35,203 bases of DNA, taken from Granulosicoccus sp. Its GTDB lineage: Bacteria; Pseudomonadota; Gammaproteobacteria; Granulosicoccales; Granulosicoccaceae. Location: contig JAHDGK010000014.1 of assembly GCA_020627685.1 (NCBI GenBank), positions 1 through 35,203 of the forward strand, given 5' to 3'. Positions 8,663 to 15,901 of this stretch are shown here, piece after piece (positions within the stretch are counted from its first letter, which is position 1; each line of letters starts with the position of its first letter). The notes beneath the pieces are model-generated. The model saw only the letters and a program-made list of their open reading frames with translations. It had not been told where the DNA came from and did no database searches. The position numbers and the translations under genes are program-made.

Positions 8663-9601
8663 ATGAAAAAAATTTTTGCAGCAGCTGTTCTCGGTGCATC
8701 CGTTTTATGCGCCGCAGGAACCGCTATAGCCGAATACCCTGAAAAACCCGTGAGTTTTATCGTTCCCTGGCCTCCGGGCGATTTAGAGGACGTCCTAACG
8801 CGAATGATCGCTGAAGACTTCCAAGAGAAGCATGGTGTCGCGGCGGCAGTCATCAACAAGCCGGGTGGCGGTGGTGGTCCCTTTCCAGGAGCTATCGATG
8901 TGGCCACGGCTGATGCTGACGGTTACACCGTTGGATCATTTGTAATAGCGGTACCTGCCATTGGCCACAACATTGGTATACCGGAACTGGCACCGGAGAA
9001 ATTCGACCCACTTGGTATTTTTCTAACCTATCCGTTTGTGCTGGTTGCCTCTAAAGATGCGCCGTATTCTTCCATGGCAGAGTTAGGTGAACACGCTAAG
9101 TCAAACAAAGTTGTCCTCGGGCACTTTGGTGCGCCATTGCCACCGACAAGAGCAACAATGGCTTTCGCCAAAAATGCCGGTTTCGAGTGGGGCTCTGACG
9201 CGGCATTCGATATGCTTGACTGCAACAGTCTAGCTTCGGGCGACGCGGATGTTATCAACACAACGTTGCAGTTGGTCATGCCTTGCCTTGATGATGTTCA
9301 GGTACTCGCATCAATCACTGACGAGCGAATTGCTCTGTTACCTGAGACGCCAACGTTAGGCGAACTTGATCCAGAATTAAACCTTGCGCTTTGGAATGGA
9401 TTGTTCGTTCGTAAAGAGACCCCAGCAGATGCGCGTGAAAAGCTGATTGAGTCTGCAAAAGCCACCATCATGTCTGAACGAGCTAAAGAGTTTGCGGCCA
9501 ACACTGGCGCTCTGTTGTACTGGCAAGATGCTGAGGCATCGGCGGCTCGTATCGTAGAAGATCGGGAAACGCTGGGTAAAATCAACGCCATCCTTGAGTG
9601 A
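8663..9601 (+). CDS. Tripartite tricarboxylate transporter (TctC/Bug family) periplasmic binding protein
   Basis: A 312-residue secreted binding protein. Residues 1-23 are a Sec signal peptide ending AIA, followed by EYPEKPVSFIVPWPPG, the Bug/TctC opening. The glycine-rich loop NKPGGGGGP and DADGYTVG follow, both typical parts of the ligand site. In a full system TctC passes a carboxylate to the TctA/TctB membrane proteins. No TctA or TctB gene lies in this window, so it is an orphan, as is common for this large family. It may feed a distant permease or act as a sensor. A strong ribosome-binding site (GGAGAGGAAAG) precedes the ATG. A clear terminator hairpin follows at 9646, so it ends a transcript begun upstream. 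Confidence 0.93.
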   Translation: MKKIFAAAVLGASVLCAAGTAIAEYPEKPVSFIVPWPPGDLEDVLTRMIAEDFQEKHGVAAAVINKPGGGGGPFPGAIDVATADADGYTVGSFVIAVPAIGHNIGIPELAPEKFDPLGIFLTYPFVLVASKDAPYSSMAELGEHAKSNKVVLGHFGAPLPPTRATMAFAKNAGFEWGSDAAFDMLDCNSLASGDADVINTTLQLVMPCLDDVQVLASITDERIALLPETPTLGELDPELNLALWNGLFVRKETPADAREKLIESAKATIMSERAKEFAANTGALLYWQDAEASAARIVEDRETLGKINAILE

Positions 9602-9645
9602 GGAAAGTCACTTGAATTCAGCCTTGTAAAGCTGATGATTGAACG

Positions 9646-9680
9646 CGGAGCAACCTGTTTGGTTGCTCCGTTTGTGTTTT
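9646..9680 (+). terminator. Rho-independent terminator after the TctC gene
   Basis: A perfect 10-bp stem, CGGAGCAACC (9646-9655) and GGTTGCTCCG (9661-9670), encloses a 5-base loop TGTTT and is followed by the T-rich tract TTTGTGTTTT. It lies 45 bp after the stop of the binding-protein gene and 38 bp before the start of the UPF0261 gene. The 5549-9601 run probably ends here, at least in part. Some read-through into the next operon is plausible because no clear promoter is visible in the short gap. Confidence 0.85.
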
Positions 9681-9717
9681 CAGCGCGTACAACTTTACAC
9701 GTTTCAGGAGTTATCAC

Positions 9718-10953
9718 GTGACCGAGTCAACCATTCTTGTTGTCGGAACTTACGACACTAAAGATGATGAACTGAACTACATAGAAACATGCATAACGGC
9801 TCAGGGCGGTCGCACGCTTTCGATGGATGTTAGCGTCTTGGGCGATCCGTCTTCAGCCTGCGATATATCAAAGCATGACGTGGCAGCGGCAGCATCAAGC
9901 TCTATTCAGGCCGCTATCGATAGCGGCGATGAAAATCATGCAATGCAAATCATGGCTCGCGGGGCATCCGAATTAACCGCAAAGCTTCACAGTGAAAACC
10001 GTATCAACGGTGTCATCATATTAGGTGGCACCATGGGAACCGACCTGGCGCTGGACGTTTGCCAGTCGTTACCCCTAGGTGTGCCGAAGTACGTGGTATC
10101 CACTGTCTCGTTTTCACCACTGATACCTGCAGATAGACTCTCACCCGATATTCAAATGATTCTTTGGGCCGGTGGTTTGTACGGTTTGAATTCCGTGTGC
10201 AAGGCCTCTTTAAGTCAGGCTGCTGGTGCTGTGCTCGGCGCTGCCAGAGCCGTCGAGCCGCCTGCTATGGATAAGCCTGTCATCGGCATGACATCTCTAG
10301 GCTCTTCGTGCTTGTCGTACATGAAGCTGCTGAAACCCGCATTGGAAGAGCGTGGTTATGAAGTGGCTATTTTCCACGCCACCGGCATGGGCGGTATGGC
10401 ATTCGAAAAAATTGCCAGCCAAGGTGGTTTTGCCTGCGTCATGGATTTTGCGCTTCCCGAGTTAGGTAATCTCTTGGCGGGGTCGGTGATAAACGCCGGA
10501 GAAGATCGCCTGCTTAATGCGGGTAGGCAGGGCATACCGCAGCTAGTCGCACCTGGTTGCCTCGATCTGATCGATTTTGCAGGCTGGCAGGACATTCCAG
10601 AACAATATTCAGACAGACCCTTTCATGCGCACAATCGCCTAATCAAGTCGTCAGGTTTGAACGATGAAGAGCGACGTGAAACTGCCAGAGAGATGGCAAA
10701 GCGGTTGTCCGGCAGTCAGGCTCCAGTGAATGTGTTTCTCCCTCTCAAAGGCGTTGAGGAATGGGACAAACCCGGTGAACCTGCGCACGACCCCGAGGCT
10801 TTGGCAGCTTTTATTGATGAATCGCGCAAGGTGTTTACAGCACCTATTCATCTCACAGAGGTGAATGCCCATATCAATGATCAGGAATTTACCGATGCGG
10901 TGCTAGCGTGCTTTGATGAATGGGTTGCCAGTGGTATTGTTAAAACCTCATAA
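9718..10953 (+). CDS. Tm-1-like ATP-binding protein (UPF0261 family)
   Basis: A 411-residue protein covering the whole UPF0261/Tm-1-like domain. It has the N-terminal signature VVGTYDTKDDELNYI, then GVIILGGTMGTDLA around residues 98-111, the conserved YVVSTVSFSPL, GMTSLGSSCLSYM, the FHATGMGGMAFEKIA segment, LVAPGCLDLIDF, and a C-terminal FLPLKGVEEWDKPG. The plant homologue Tm-1 binds ATP and inhibits tomato mosaic virus replication, but the bacterial role is not established. Bacterial members often sit in catabolic clusters, as here. The GTG start is supported by AGGAG seven bases upstream. It is the first gene after the terminator at 9646 and lies 40 bp before the FAD oxidoreductase gene. 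No enzymatic function can be assigned with confidence. Confidence 0.9.
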   Translation: MTESTILVVGTYDTKDDELNYIETCITAQGGRTLSMDVSVLGDPSSACDISKHDVAAAASSSIQAAIDSGDENHAMQIMARGASELTAKLHSENRINGVIILGGTMGTDLALDVCQSLPLGVPKYVVSTVSFSPLIPADRLSPDIQMILWAGGLYGLNSVCKASLSQAAGAVLGAARAVEPPAMDKPVIGMTSLGSSCLSYMKLLKPALEERGYEVAIFHATGMGGMAFEKIASQGGFACVMDFALPELGNLLAGSVINAGEDRLLNAGRQGIPQLVAPGCLDLIDFAGWQDIPEQYSDRPFHAHNRLIKSSGLNDEERRETAREMAKRLSGSQAPVNVFLPLKGVEEWDKPGEPAHDPEALAAFIDESRKVFTAPIHLTEVNAHINDQEFTDAVLACFDEWVASGIVKTS

Positions 10954-10993
10954 AAACACGTCCTAGCTGGTATTCAGGTAAGACCAAGCCATC

Positions 10994-12265
10994 ATGAATC
11001 AGGAAACTATTTCCCTTTGGGATGCATCCGCTGAAGAGCGCCCCATCGAGACGGAATTTAAACCCGACCGGCACGTCGATGTTGCGATCGTTGGTGGCGG
11101 ATTTACCGGGCTTTCAACCGCTTTGCACTGTTGCGAAAACGGTATGGAGGCACAGGTCATCGAAGCACGGCAAATTGGCTTCGGTGGCTCAGGACGTAAC
11201 TGTGGTTTGGTCAACGCTGCGCTTTGGTTACCACCTCAGGACGTCAGAAAACAACTGGGCACGGTCTATGGTCCGCGTTTTATCGAACAGTTTGGTAAGG
11301 GGCCAGAATATGTCTTCCATCTGATTGAAAAACATCAGATGCGTTGTGAAGTTACCCGCAGCGGCACCATTCACGCGGCTCACTCTCCGTCGGGTTATGA
11401 AGAACTGGAAGGTCGGGCTGCTGAGTGGAAACGTTTGGGCGAACCTGTTGATCTTATTGGCAGGGAAGAGGTCTCAGAGTTAATCGGTACAGACGTTTTC
11501 TTTGGTGGTTTGCTCGATCACAGGGCGGGCACGATAAACCCCATGGGTTACTGTCGTGGATTAGCACGTGCAGCCCATGGAGCCGGCGCCACTATAAGCA
11601 CAGGTGTTACTGCAACAGAGTTGCGAAAGCAGGGCGATGGCTGGTTGGTCAATACCGACAAAGGCGCGATCACAGCGAATAAGGTGGTACTGGGTACAAA
11701 CGCCTATACGGACAAGCTTTGGCCAGATCTGAAAAAGGTGTTCACCATGATTCACTACTTTCAGTTGGCGACCAAACCGCTAGGTGAAGAGGCATCGCAT
11801 ATTCTGCCGGGTAAGCAGGGGCTTTGGGATACCGGTCAAATCATGTTTAATATCCGAAGAGATGCCTTTAATCGTTTGCTGGTTGGCAGCATGGGTCAAG
11901 TCGTGGGTTCAACCGATAAAGGCTTGTCACATTACTGGGCCAAAAAGCGCATCCGAAAAATATTCCCAACACTGGGTGAGATGGAATTTGAAACTTCCTG
12001 GGACGGACAAATTGCCATGACGCCTGACCACCTACCTCGAATACATGAATTAGATAATGGCCTGTTTACGGCTATTGGTTATAACGGTCGTGGTATCACA
12101 ACTGGCACCTTGTTCGGTAAAGCATTCGCAGACTTACTGGCGGGTATGGATAAAGCGGACCTGCCACTTCCAGTCTCACCAATGAAAACTGTTGCGAGTG
12201 CTCCTGTTTTTAAAAAACTGTACCAGAGTGCTTTCGTGGCTAATCAAATTATCAAGAGTGTTTAG
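10994..12265 (+). CDS. FAD-dependent amine/amino-acid oxidoreductase (DAO family, PuuB-like)
   Basis: A 423-residue flavoprotein of the DAO family (glycine oxidase, sarcosine oxidase, PuuB). The N-terminal Rossmann motif is DVAIVGGGFTGLSTALH (Gly34, Gly36, Gly39), with Glu57 in VIEAR to bind the FAD ribose. Next comes IGFGGSGRNCGLVNA, matching the family segment near the isoalloxazine ring. The C-terminal part has ETSWDGQIAMTPDHLPRIH and GLFTAIGYNGRGITTGTLFGK. Such enzymes oxidise a C-N bond of an amine or N-methyl amino acid to an imine, giving aldehyde or ketone plus amine and H2O2. E. coli PuuB has the same layout, so gamma-glutamyl-amine-like substrates are possible. The product would suit the PuuC-like dehydrogenase at 331. 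It lies mid-operon, with 17 bp to the first possible start of the sulfatase gene. Confidence 0.9.
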   Translation: MNQETISLWDASAEERPIETEFKPDRHVDVAIVGGGFTGLSTALHCCENGMEAQVIEARQIGFGGSGRNCGLVNAALWLPPQDVRKQLGTVYGPRFIEQFGKGPEYVFHLIEKHQMRCEVTRSGTIHAAHSPSGYEELEGRAAEWKRLGEPVDLIGREEVSELIGTDVFFGGLLDHRAGTINPMGYCRGLARAAHGAGATISTGVTATELRKQGDGWLVNTDKGAITANKVVLGTNAYTDKLWPDLKKVFTMIHYFQLATKPLGEEASHILPGKQGLWDTGQIMFNIRRDAFNRLLVGSMGQVVGSTDKGLSHYWAKKRIRKIFPTLGEMEFETSWDGQIAMTPDHLPRIHELDNGLFTAIGYNGRGITTGTLFGKAFADLLAGMDKADLPLPVSPMKTVASAPVFKKLYQSAFVANQIIKSV

Positions 12266-12285
12266 TTTCGTAAAGTACACTCTTG
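12253..12285 (+). other. Hairpin across the oxidoreductase stop and the upstream side of the sulfatase gene
   Basis: CAAGAGTGT (12253-12261) and ACACTCTTG (12277-12285) form a perfect 9-bp stem with a 15-base loop that contains the stop codon of the FAD oxidoreductase. No T-tract follows, so it is unlikely to be a simple terminator. It could be an RNA-processing or translation-control structure within the operon. It also covers the alternative TTG start at 12283, which is one reason to prefer the ATG at 12313. Confidence 0.4.
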
Positions 12286-12312
12286 TCCGTAACATCTGAG
12301 CAAAGCGAATTA

Positions 12313-13956
12313 ATGAACATACTGTTTATCATGTATGACCAGCTTCGATTCGATTACTTATCTTGTGCGGGGCACCCGCACCTGAAGACACCGAACTTCG
12401 ACCGGGTAGCGGCTAAAGGGGTTCGTTTCACCAACACTTATGTTCAGTCACCCGTTTGCGGGGCATCACGCATGAGCTTTTATACCGGCCGCTATGCATC
12501 GTCGCACGGTGCTCAATGGAATGGCTTTCCATTGCGTGTCGGTGAGATGACGATGGGAGATCATCTGCGCCGGGAAGGGATGGACTGTTGGCTAATTGGT
12601 AAAACACACATGAAAGCCGATGCCGATGGTATGCAGCGCTTGGGGTTGTCAGCAGATTCAACCATTGGTGCTCGTCAGGCAGAGTGCGGTTTCGACACAT
12701 GGATACGTGATGACGGACTGTGGGGGCAAGGGCCCGATGGTTTCTATGATGAAAAGCGATCACCCTATAACGAATACCTTAAATCTAAAGGTTACCCCTC
12801 GGATAATCCCTGGGCTGATTTTGCGAATGCCGGTGTCAGTGAAGACGGAAAATTAGCCTCCGGTTGGATGTTTGCGAATGCAGATAAGCCTGCCAACATT
12901 ATGGAGCCTGACAGTGAAACGCCGTGGTTAACGCGTAAAACGATTGAATTCATGGAGCAGGCCGAAGACGGCTGGTGTGCACATGTCAGTTATATAAAGC
13001 CTCATTGGCCGTATATCGTTCCAGCGCCTTACCACAATATGTTTGGCGTTGAACACGTTCCTGAGGCTGTTCGTGCTGATATCGAAAGAGAGAATGCTCA
13101 TCCGGTATTTGATGCTTATATGGGAAATAAAATTGCCCAGGCATTCCAGCAGGATGAAGTTCGTAAGAAAGTTATTCCCGCCTACATGGGGCTAATCAAG
13201 CAATGCGATGATCAGCTGGGTGTCATTCTGGATTATCTTGAGCAATCGGGCCGGATGGATAACACCATGATCGTTTTAACTTCCGATCATGGCGATTATC
13301 TCGGTGATCATTGGTTAGGAGAGAAAGATCTATTCCATGATCAAAGTGCCAAAATACCACTCATTGTCTACGACCCACGTGCTGAAGCAGATGGCACTCG
13401 CGGAACTTGCTGTGACGCTCTGGTGGAGTCCATAGATTTGGCTGCAACCTTTGTCGAAGTGGCTGGTGGTGAAGTACCCGACCACATTATAGAGGGGCGA
13501 TCGTTATTACCTTTTTTACGGGGAGAAAATCCAGACTGGCGAGAATATGCCATCAGTGAATTTGACTACTCAGTAACTCCGCAGGCGGTAAAGCTGGGGC
13601 TTGAACCGCGTGATGCCAGATTGTTTATGGTGTTCGATGGTCGTTATAAGTTAATGCACGCGGAAGGCGGCTTTCGCCCCATGCTGTTTGATTTACAAGA
13701 AGACCCGCAAGAATTTAACGATCTTGCCAAAGAGGATAACCATGCAGAACATATCGATCGGCTTTATGGCTATCTAGCGCAATGGGGTAGGCGTCTAGCT
13801 CAACGAGTGACCAAGTCTGAAAACGATATAAAGGCAATGCGCGGGCGATCTATCCGCAGAGGCATTTTGCCCTTTCTAGTCGATGGCTCGGAGGTGCCGC
13901 CAGAGCTCACTGAATTTTATCGAGGTCCGGCACCCGGTAACTTTGTAGAAGAATAA
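12313..13956 (+). CDS. Type I sulfatase / phosphonate monoester hydrolase family enzyme
   Basis: A 547-residue alkaline-phosphatase-superfamily enzyme. The N-terminus, NILFIMYDQLRFDYL, carries the first metal-binding Asp (Asp9). Next is SPVCGASRMSFYTGRY, the sulfatase signature, with Cys49 expected to be oxidised to formylglycine and Arg53 beside it. The usual C-x-P-S-R core has Ala for Pro here, a form also accepted by the maturation enzyme. Later, TSDHGDYLGDHWLGEKD carries the metal-binding Asp-His pair. The long C-terminal part fits phosphonate monoester hydrolase and choline-sulfatase relatives. Substrates of this branch are sulfate, phosphate or phosphonate esters. There is no signal peptide, so it acts in the cytosol on an imported ester. 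No formylglycine-generating enzyme gene lies in the window. The start was set at ATG 12313. A TTG at 12283 would add ten unlike residues. Confidence 0.9.
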   Translation: MNILFIMYDQLRFDYLSCAGHPHLKTPNFDRVAAKGVRFTNTYVQSPVCGASRMSFYTGRYASSHGAQWNGFPLRVGEMTMGDHLRREGMDCWLIGKTHMKADADGMQRLGLSADSTIGARQAECGFDTWIRDDGLWGQGPDGFYDEKRSPYNEYLKSKGYPSDNPWADFANAGVSEDGKLASGWMFANADKPANIMEPDSETPWLTRKTIEFMEQAEDGWCAHVSYIKPHWPYIVPAPYHNMFGVEHVPEAVRADIERENAHPVFDAYMGNKIAQAFQQDEVRKKVIPAYMGLIKQCDDQLGVILDYLEQSGRMDNTMIVLTSDHGDYLGDHWLGEKDLFHDQSAKIPLIVYDPRAEADGTRGTCCDALVESIDLAATFVEVAGGEVPDHIIEGRSLLPFLRGENPDWREYAISEFDYSVTPQAVKLGLEPRDARLFMVFDGRYKLMHAEGGFRPMLFDLQEDPQEFNDLAKEDNHAEHIDRLYGYLAQWGRRLAQRVTKSENDIKAMRGRSIRRGILPFLVDGSEVPPELTEFYRGPAPGNFVEE

Positions 13957-13957
13957 T

Positions 13958-14722
13958 ATGAGAGCTCTGATAGTAGGTGCAGCAACAGGCATCGGTGCGG
14001 CTGTTGTTGAAAAGTGGAAGGCGAAAGGTTTTGAGGTCGTCGCACTCGATATTGCTAACCCCGCCAATGTGGATCAGTGGCTACCCGTCGATTTATCAGA
14101 ACCTTCCTCAATTGATGAAGCCGTTGGGCAGCTTAGCGGCACGTTTGACTGTCTCGTATCCAATGCGGGTCTACCTCCCCGAGACGGATTGGAAGAGAAA
14201 ATCCTTGCGGTGAATTTTATGGGTCTTGTGCGTTGTACGACCGCGCTGTTACCCAGGCTGAACAAGGGTGCTGCCATCGTGAACACAGCCTCCCGCGCAG
14301 GTATGGCTTGGCGGGAAAATATCGATCAGGTGAAAGCTTTAATGCAGGTGTCCAATCATGACGCTTTGCGCGACTTTATTGCCAAAGAAGGTATTGATCC
14401 TGTTCGCGCTTATAACTTATCGAAAGAGGCGCTAATAGTTTGGACCATGGCACAAACTGAACGCCTGCTTGAGTTGGATTTACGGATGAATACGGTTAGC
14501 CCGGCCGCAGTTAGCACCGGAATATTAAATGACTTCGCGTCGGCATTCGGCGACAGAATGGTAAAGAACGTGGAGCGTGTTGGTCGCCCCGGTACGGCAG
14601 ACGAAATTGCCGATGTCATCGTGTTTTTGAGCTCACCGGAAAGCCGATGGCTAAAAGGGGTAGACATTACAATTGATGGCGGTATGACGGCTGTTGTACA
14701 GACGGAAAATCTGGGCCTTTAA
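13958..14722 (+). CDS. Short-chain dehydrogenase/reductase (SDR)
   Basis: A 254-residue classical SDR. It has the coenzyme motif GAATGIG at residues 7-13, Asp31 at the end of the second strand, which favours NAD(H) over NADP(H), SNAG at 68-71, Asn86, Ser112, and the catalytic YNLSK (Tyr152, Lys156). A C-terminal SPESRWLKGVDITIDGG closes the fold. The enzyme interconverts an alcohol and a ketone in the cytosol. The region 113-150 is a little longer than usual between the Ser and Tyr and may shape the substrate pocket. The gene begins one base after the sulfatase stop, so the two are coupled. A plausible role is oxidation of the alcohol freed by ester cleavage, but the substrate is not known. 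Confidence 0.94.
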   Translation: MRALIVGAATGIGAAVVEKWKAKGFEVVALDIANPANVDQWLPVDLSEPSSIDEAVGQLSGTFDCLVSNAGLPPRDGLEEKILAVNFMGLVRCTTALLPRLNKGAAIVNTASRAGMAWRENIDQVKALMQVSNHDALRDFIAKEGIDPVRAYNLSKEALIVWTMAQTERLLELDLRMNTVSPAAVSTGILNDFASAFGDRMVKNVERVGRPGTADEIADVIVFLSSPESRWLKGVDITIDGGMTAVVQTENLGL

Positions 14723-14742
14723 CCACCTAGTACGGCCGCCTG

Positions 14743-14759
14743 ACGACTTTTTAAGTCGT
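14743..14759 (+). other. Short hairpin in the gap before the NicX-like gene
   Basis: ACGACTT and AAGTCGT form a perfect 7-bp stem with a TTT loop. It lies 20 bp after the SDR stop, in a 138-bp gap that is long for this operon. A weaker 5-bp stem (CCAAA/TTTGG, 14763-14781) follows. There is no T-tract, so termination is uncertain. The gap may hold an internal promoter for the 14861-20355 genes, but I see no convincing -35/-10 pair. Confidence 0.35.
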
Positions 14760-14860
14760 ACCCCAAACCGACAAGTTTTGGACTTTATGACGCAGCGTGT
14801 TTAATTCGAAGATTGAGTTAGCTAAACTGCGATAAGCGCATTATTCCGGCGGAGCCCACA

Positions 14861-15901
14861 TTGATCCAAGCACAGCCCCTAGAAGCATCATGGCTTTCGG
14901 CGTTTGTCCAGGTATTGGATAGATGTGCCATTGCCGATACCGAGTCTGTCATCGTGTTGTGCGAGCAACAGAGTCGCCCGGTGCTTGTGCAGCTAGCTGA
15001 GCTTGCACTCGGGCAACTGAATCGTTCATTTTATCGCCTGGTTCTTCCGACACCCAATCATATCAATGGACCCTTGGTGCGTTCTTCCGGCGCATCCCTT
15101 GCGTTGACCGGACAAGCCGGAGCGGTGGATGCGTTGTGTCGTGCCGATGTTGTCATCGATCTGACTATTGAAGGATTGATGCACGCCAGTGAGACGGCTC
15201 AGATATTGCGCTCAGGTACTCGCATACTCAACATATCAAACGAACATCCCGAAAGCCTGAGTCGCCTGGTGCCGCAGTCTTCCATGAAAGACATTGTCAG
15301 AGACTCGGTACGGCATCTAAAAGATGCCCAGCGTATGAGTGTAAAGTCAGCAGCCGGTACCGATCTAGAGGTCTCAATGGCTGGGGCTCAAACGGTGGGT
15401 GTTTGGGGTTGGACAGACAGGCCCGGAACGCTGGCACACTGGCCGGGTGGCTTAGTCGTAAGTTTTCCCAAAGCAAATTCAGTTAACGGGCAACTTGTGC
15501 TGGCAGCTGGCGATCTCAATTTGACGTTTAAGCGGTATATAGAATCCTCCGTGACACTAACGCTTGAGAACGACTATGTCGTGAAAATAGAAGGGCAAGG
15601 TGCTGACTGTGCCCTGATGAAAAACTATTTAGCCGCCTTTAACGACAAGGCTGCGTATGCCACCAGTCATGTTGGGTGGGGGTTAAACCCTGACGCACGT
15701 TATGAGGCAATGACGTTCTATGATCGTGAAGACACAAACGGTACGGAGTTAAGAGCTGTTGCTGGTAACTTTCTTTACTCTACCGGCGCTAATGAATTTG
15801 CGGGCAGATTTACTCGCGGGCATTTCGATTTACCGGTCATGAACTGCACCATTTCATTAGATGACAAAGTAGTCGTTGATGCGGGAGTTCCCGTTGCATG
15901 A
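14861..15901 (+). CDS. NicX-like 2,5-dihydroxypyridine 5,6-dioxygenase family protein
   Basis: A 346-residue protein that aligns over its whole length with Pseudomonas putida NicX as I recall that sequence. NicX is the Fe(II) enzyme that opens the ring of 2,5-dihydroxypyridine to N-formylmaleamate. Matching blocks are ADVVIDLT, ETAQILRSGTRIL, DRPGTLAHWPGGLVVSFP, TSHVGWGLNPDARYEAM, AGNFLYSTGANE, and GHFDLPVMNCTISLDDKVVV. The NicX iron ligands (His265, His318, Asp320) correspond to His270, His321 and Asp323 here, so the metal site is intact. The fold is related to M29 aminopeptidases, and automatic annotation may call it leucyl aminopeptidase. The start is TTG, supported by GGAG six bases upstream and an in-frame stop at 14819 with no ATG or GTG between. 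It overlaps the next gene by 4 bp. The true substrate may be a related hydroxylated heterocycle. Confidence 0.85.
   Translation: MIQAQPLEASWLSAFVQVLDRCAIADTESVIVLCEQQSRPVLVQLAELALGQLNRSFYRLVLPTPNHINGPLVRSSGASLALTGQAGAVDALCRADVVIDLTIEGLMHASETAQILRSGTRILNISNEHPESLSRLVPQSSMKDIVRDSVRHLKDAQRMSVKSAAGTDLEVSMAGAQTVGVWGWTDRPGTLAHWPGGLVVSFPKANSVNGQLVLAAGDLNLTFKRYIESSVTLTLENDYVVKIEGQGADCALMKNYLAAFNDKAAYATSHVGWGLNPDARYEAMTFYDREDTNGTELRAVAGNFLYSTGANEFAGRFTRGHFDLPVMNCTISLDDKVVVDAGVPVA

Noticed and set aside
14861-15901. Annotation of this gene as a leucyl aminopeptidase (M29-like)
   Set aside because: The overall fold is related, but block-by-block similarity and the His270/His321/Asp323 ligand set match NicX dioxygenase better.
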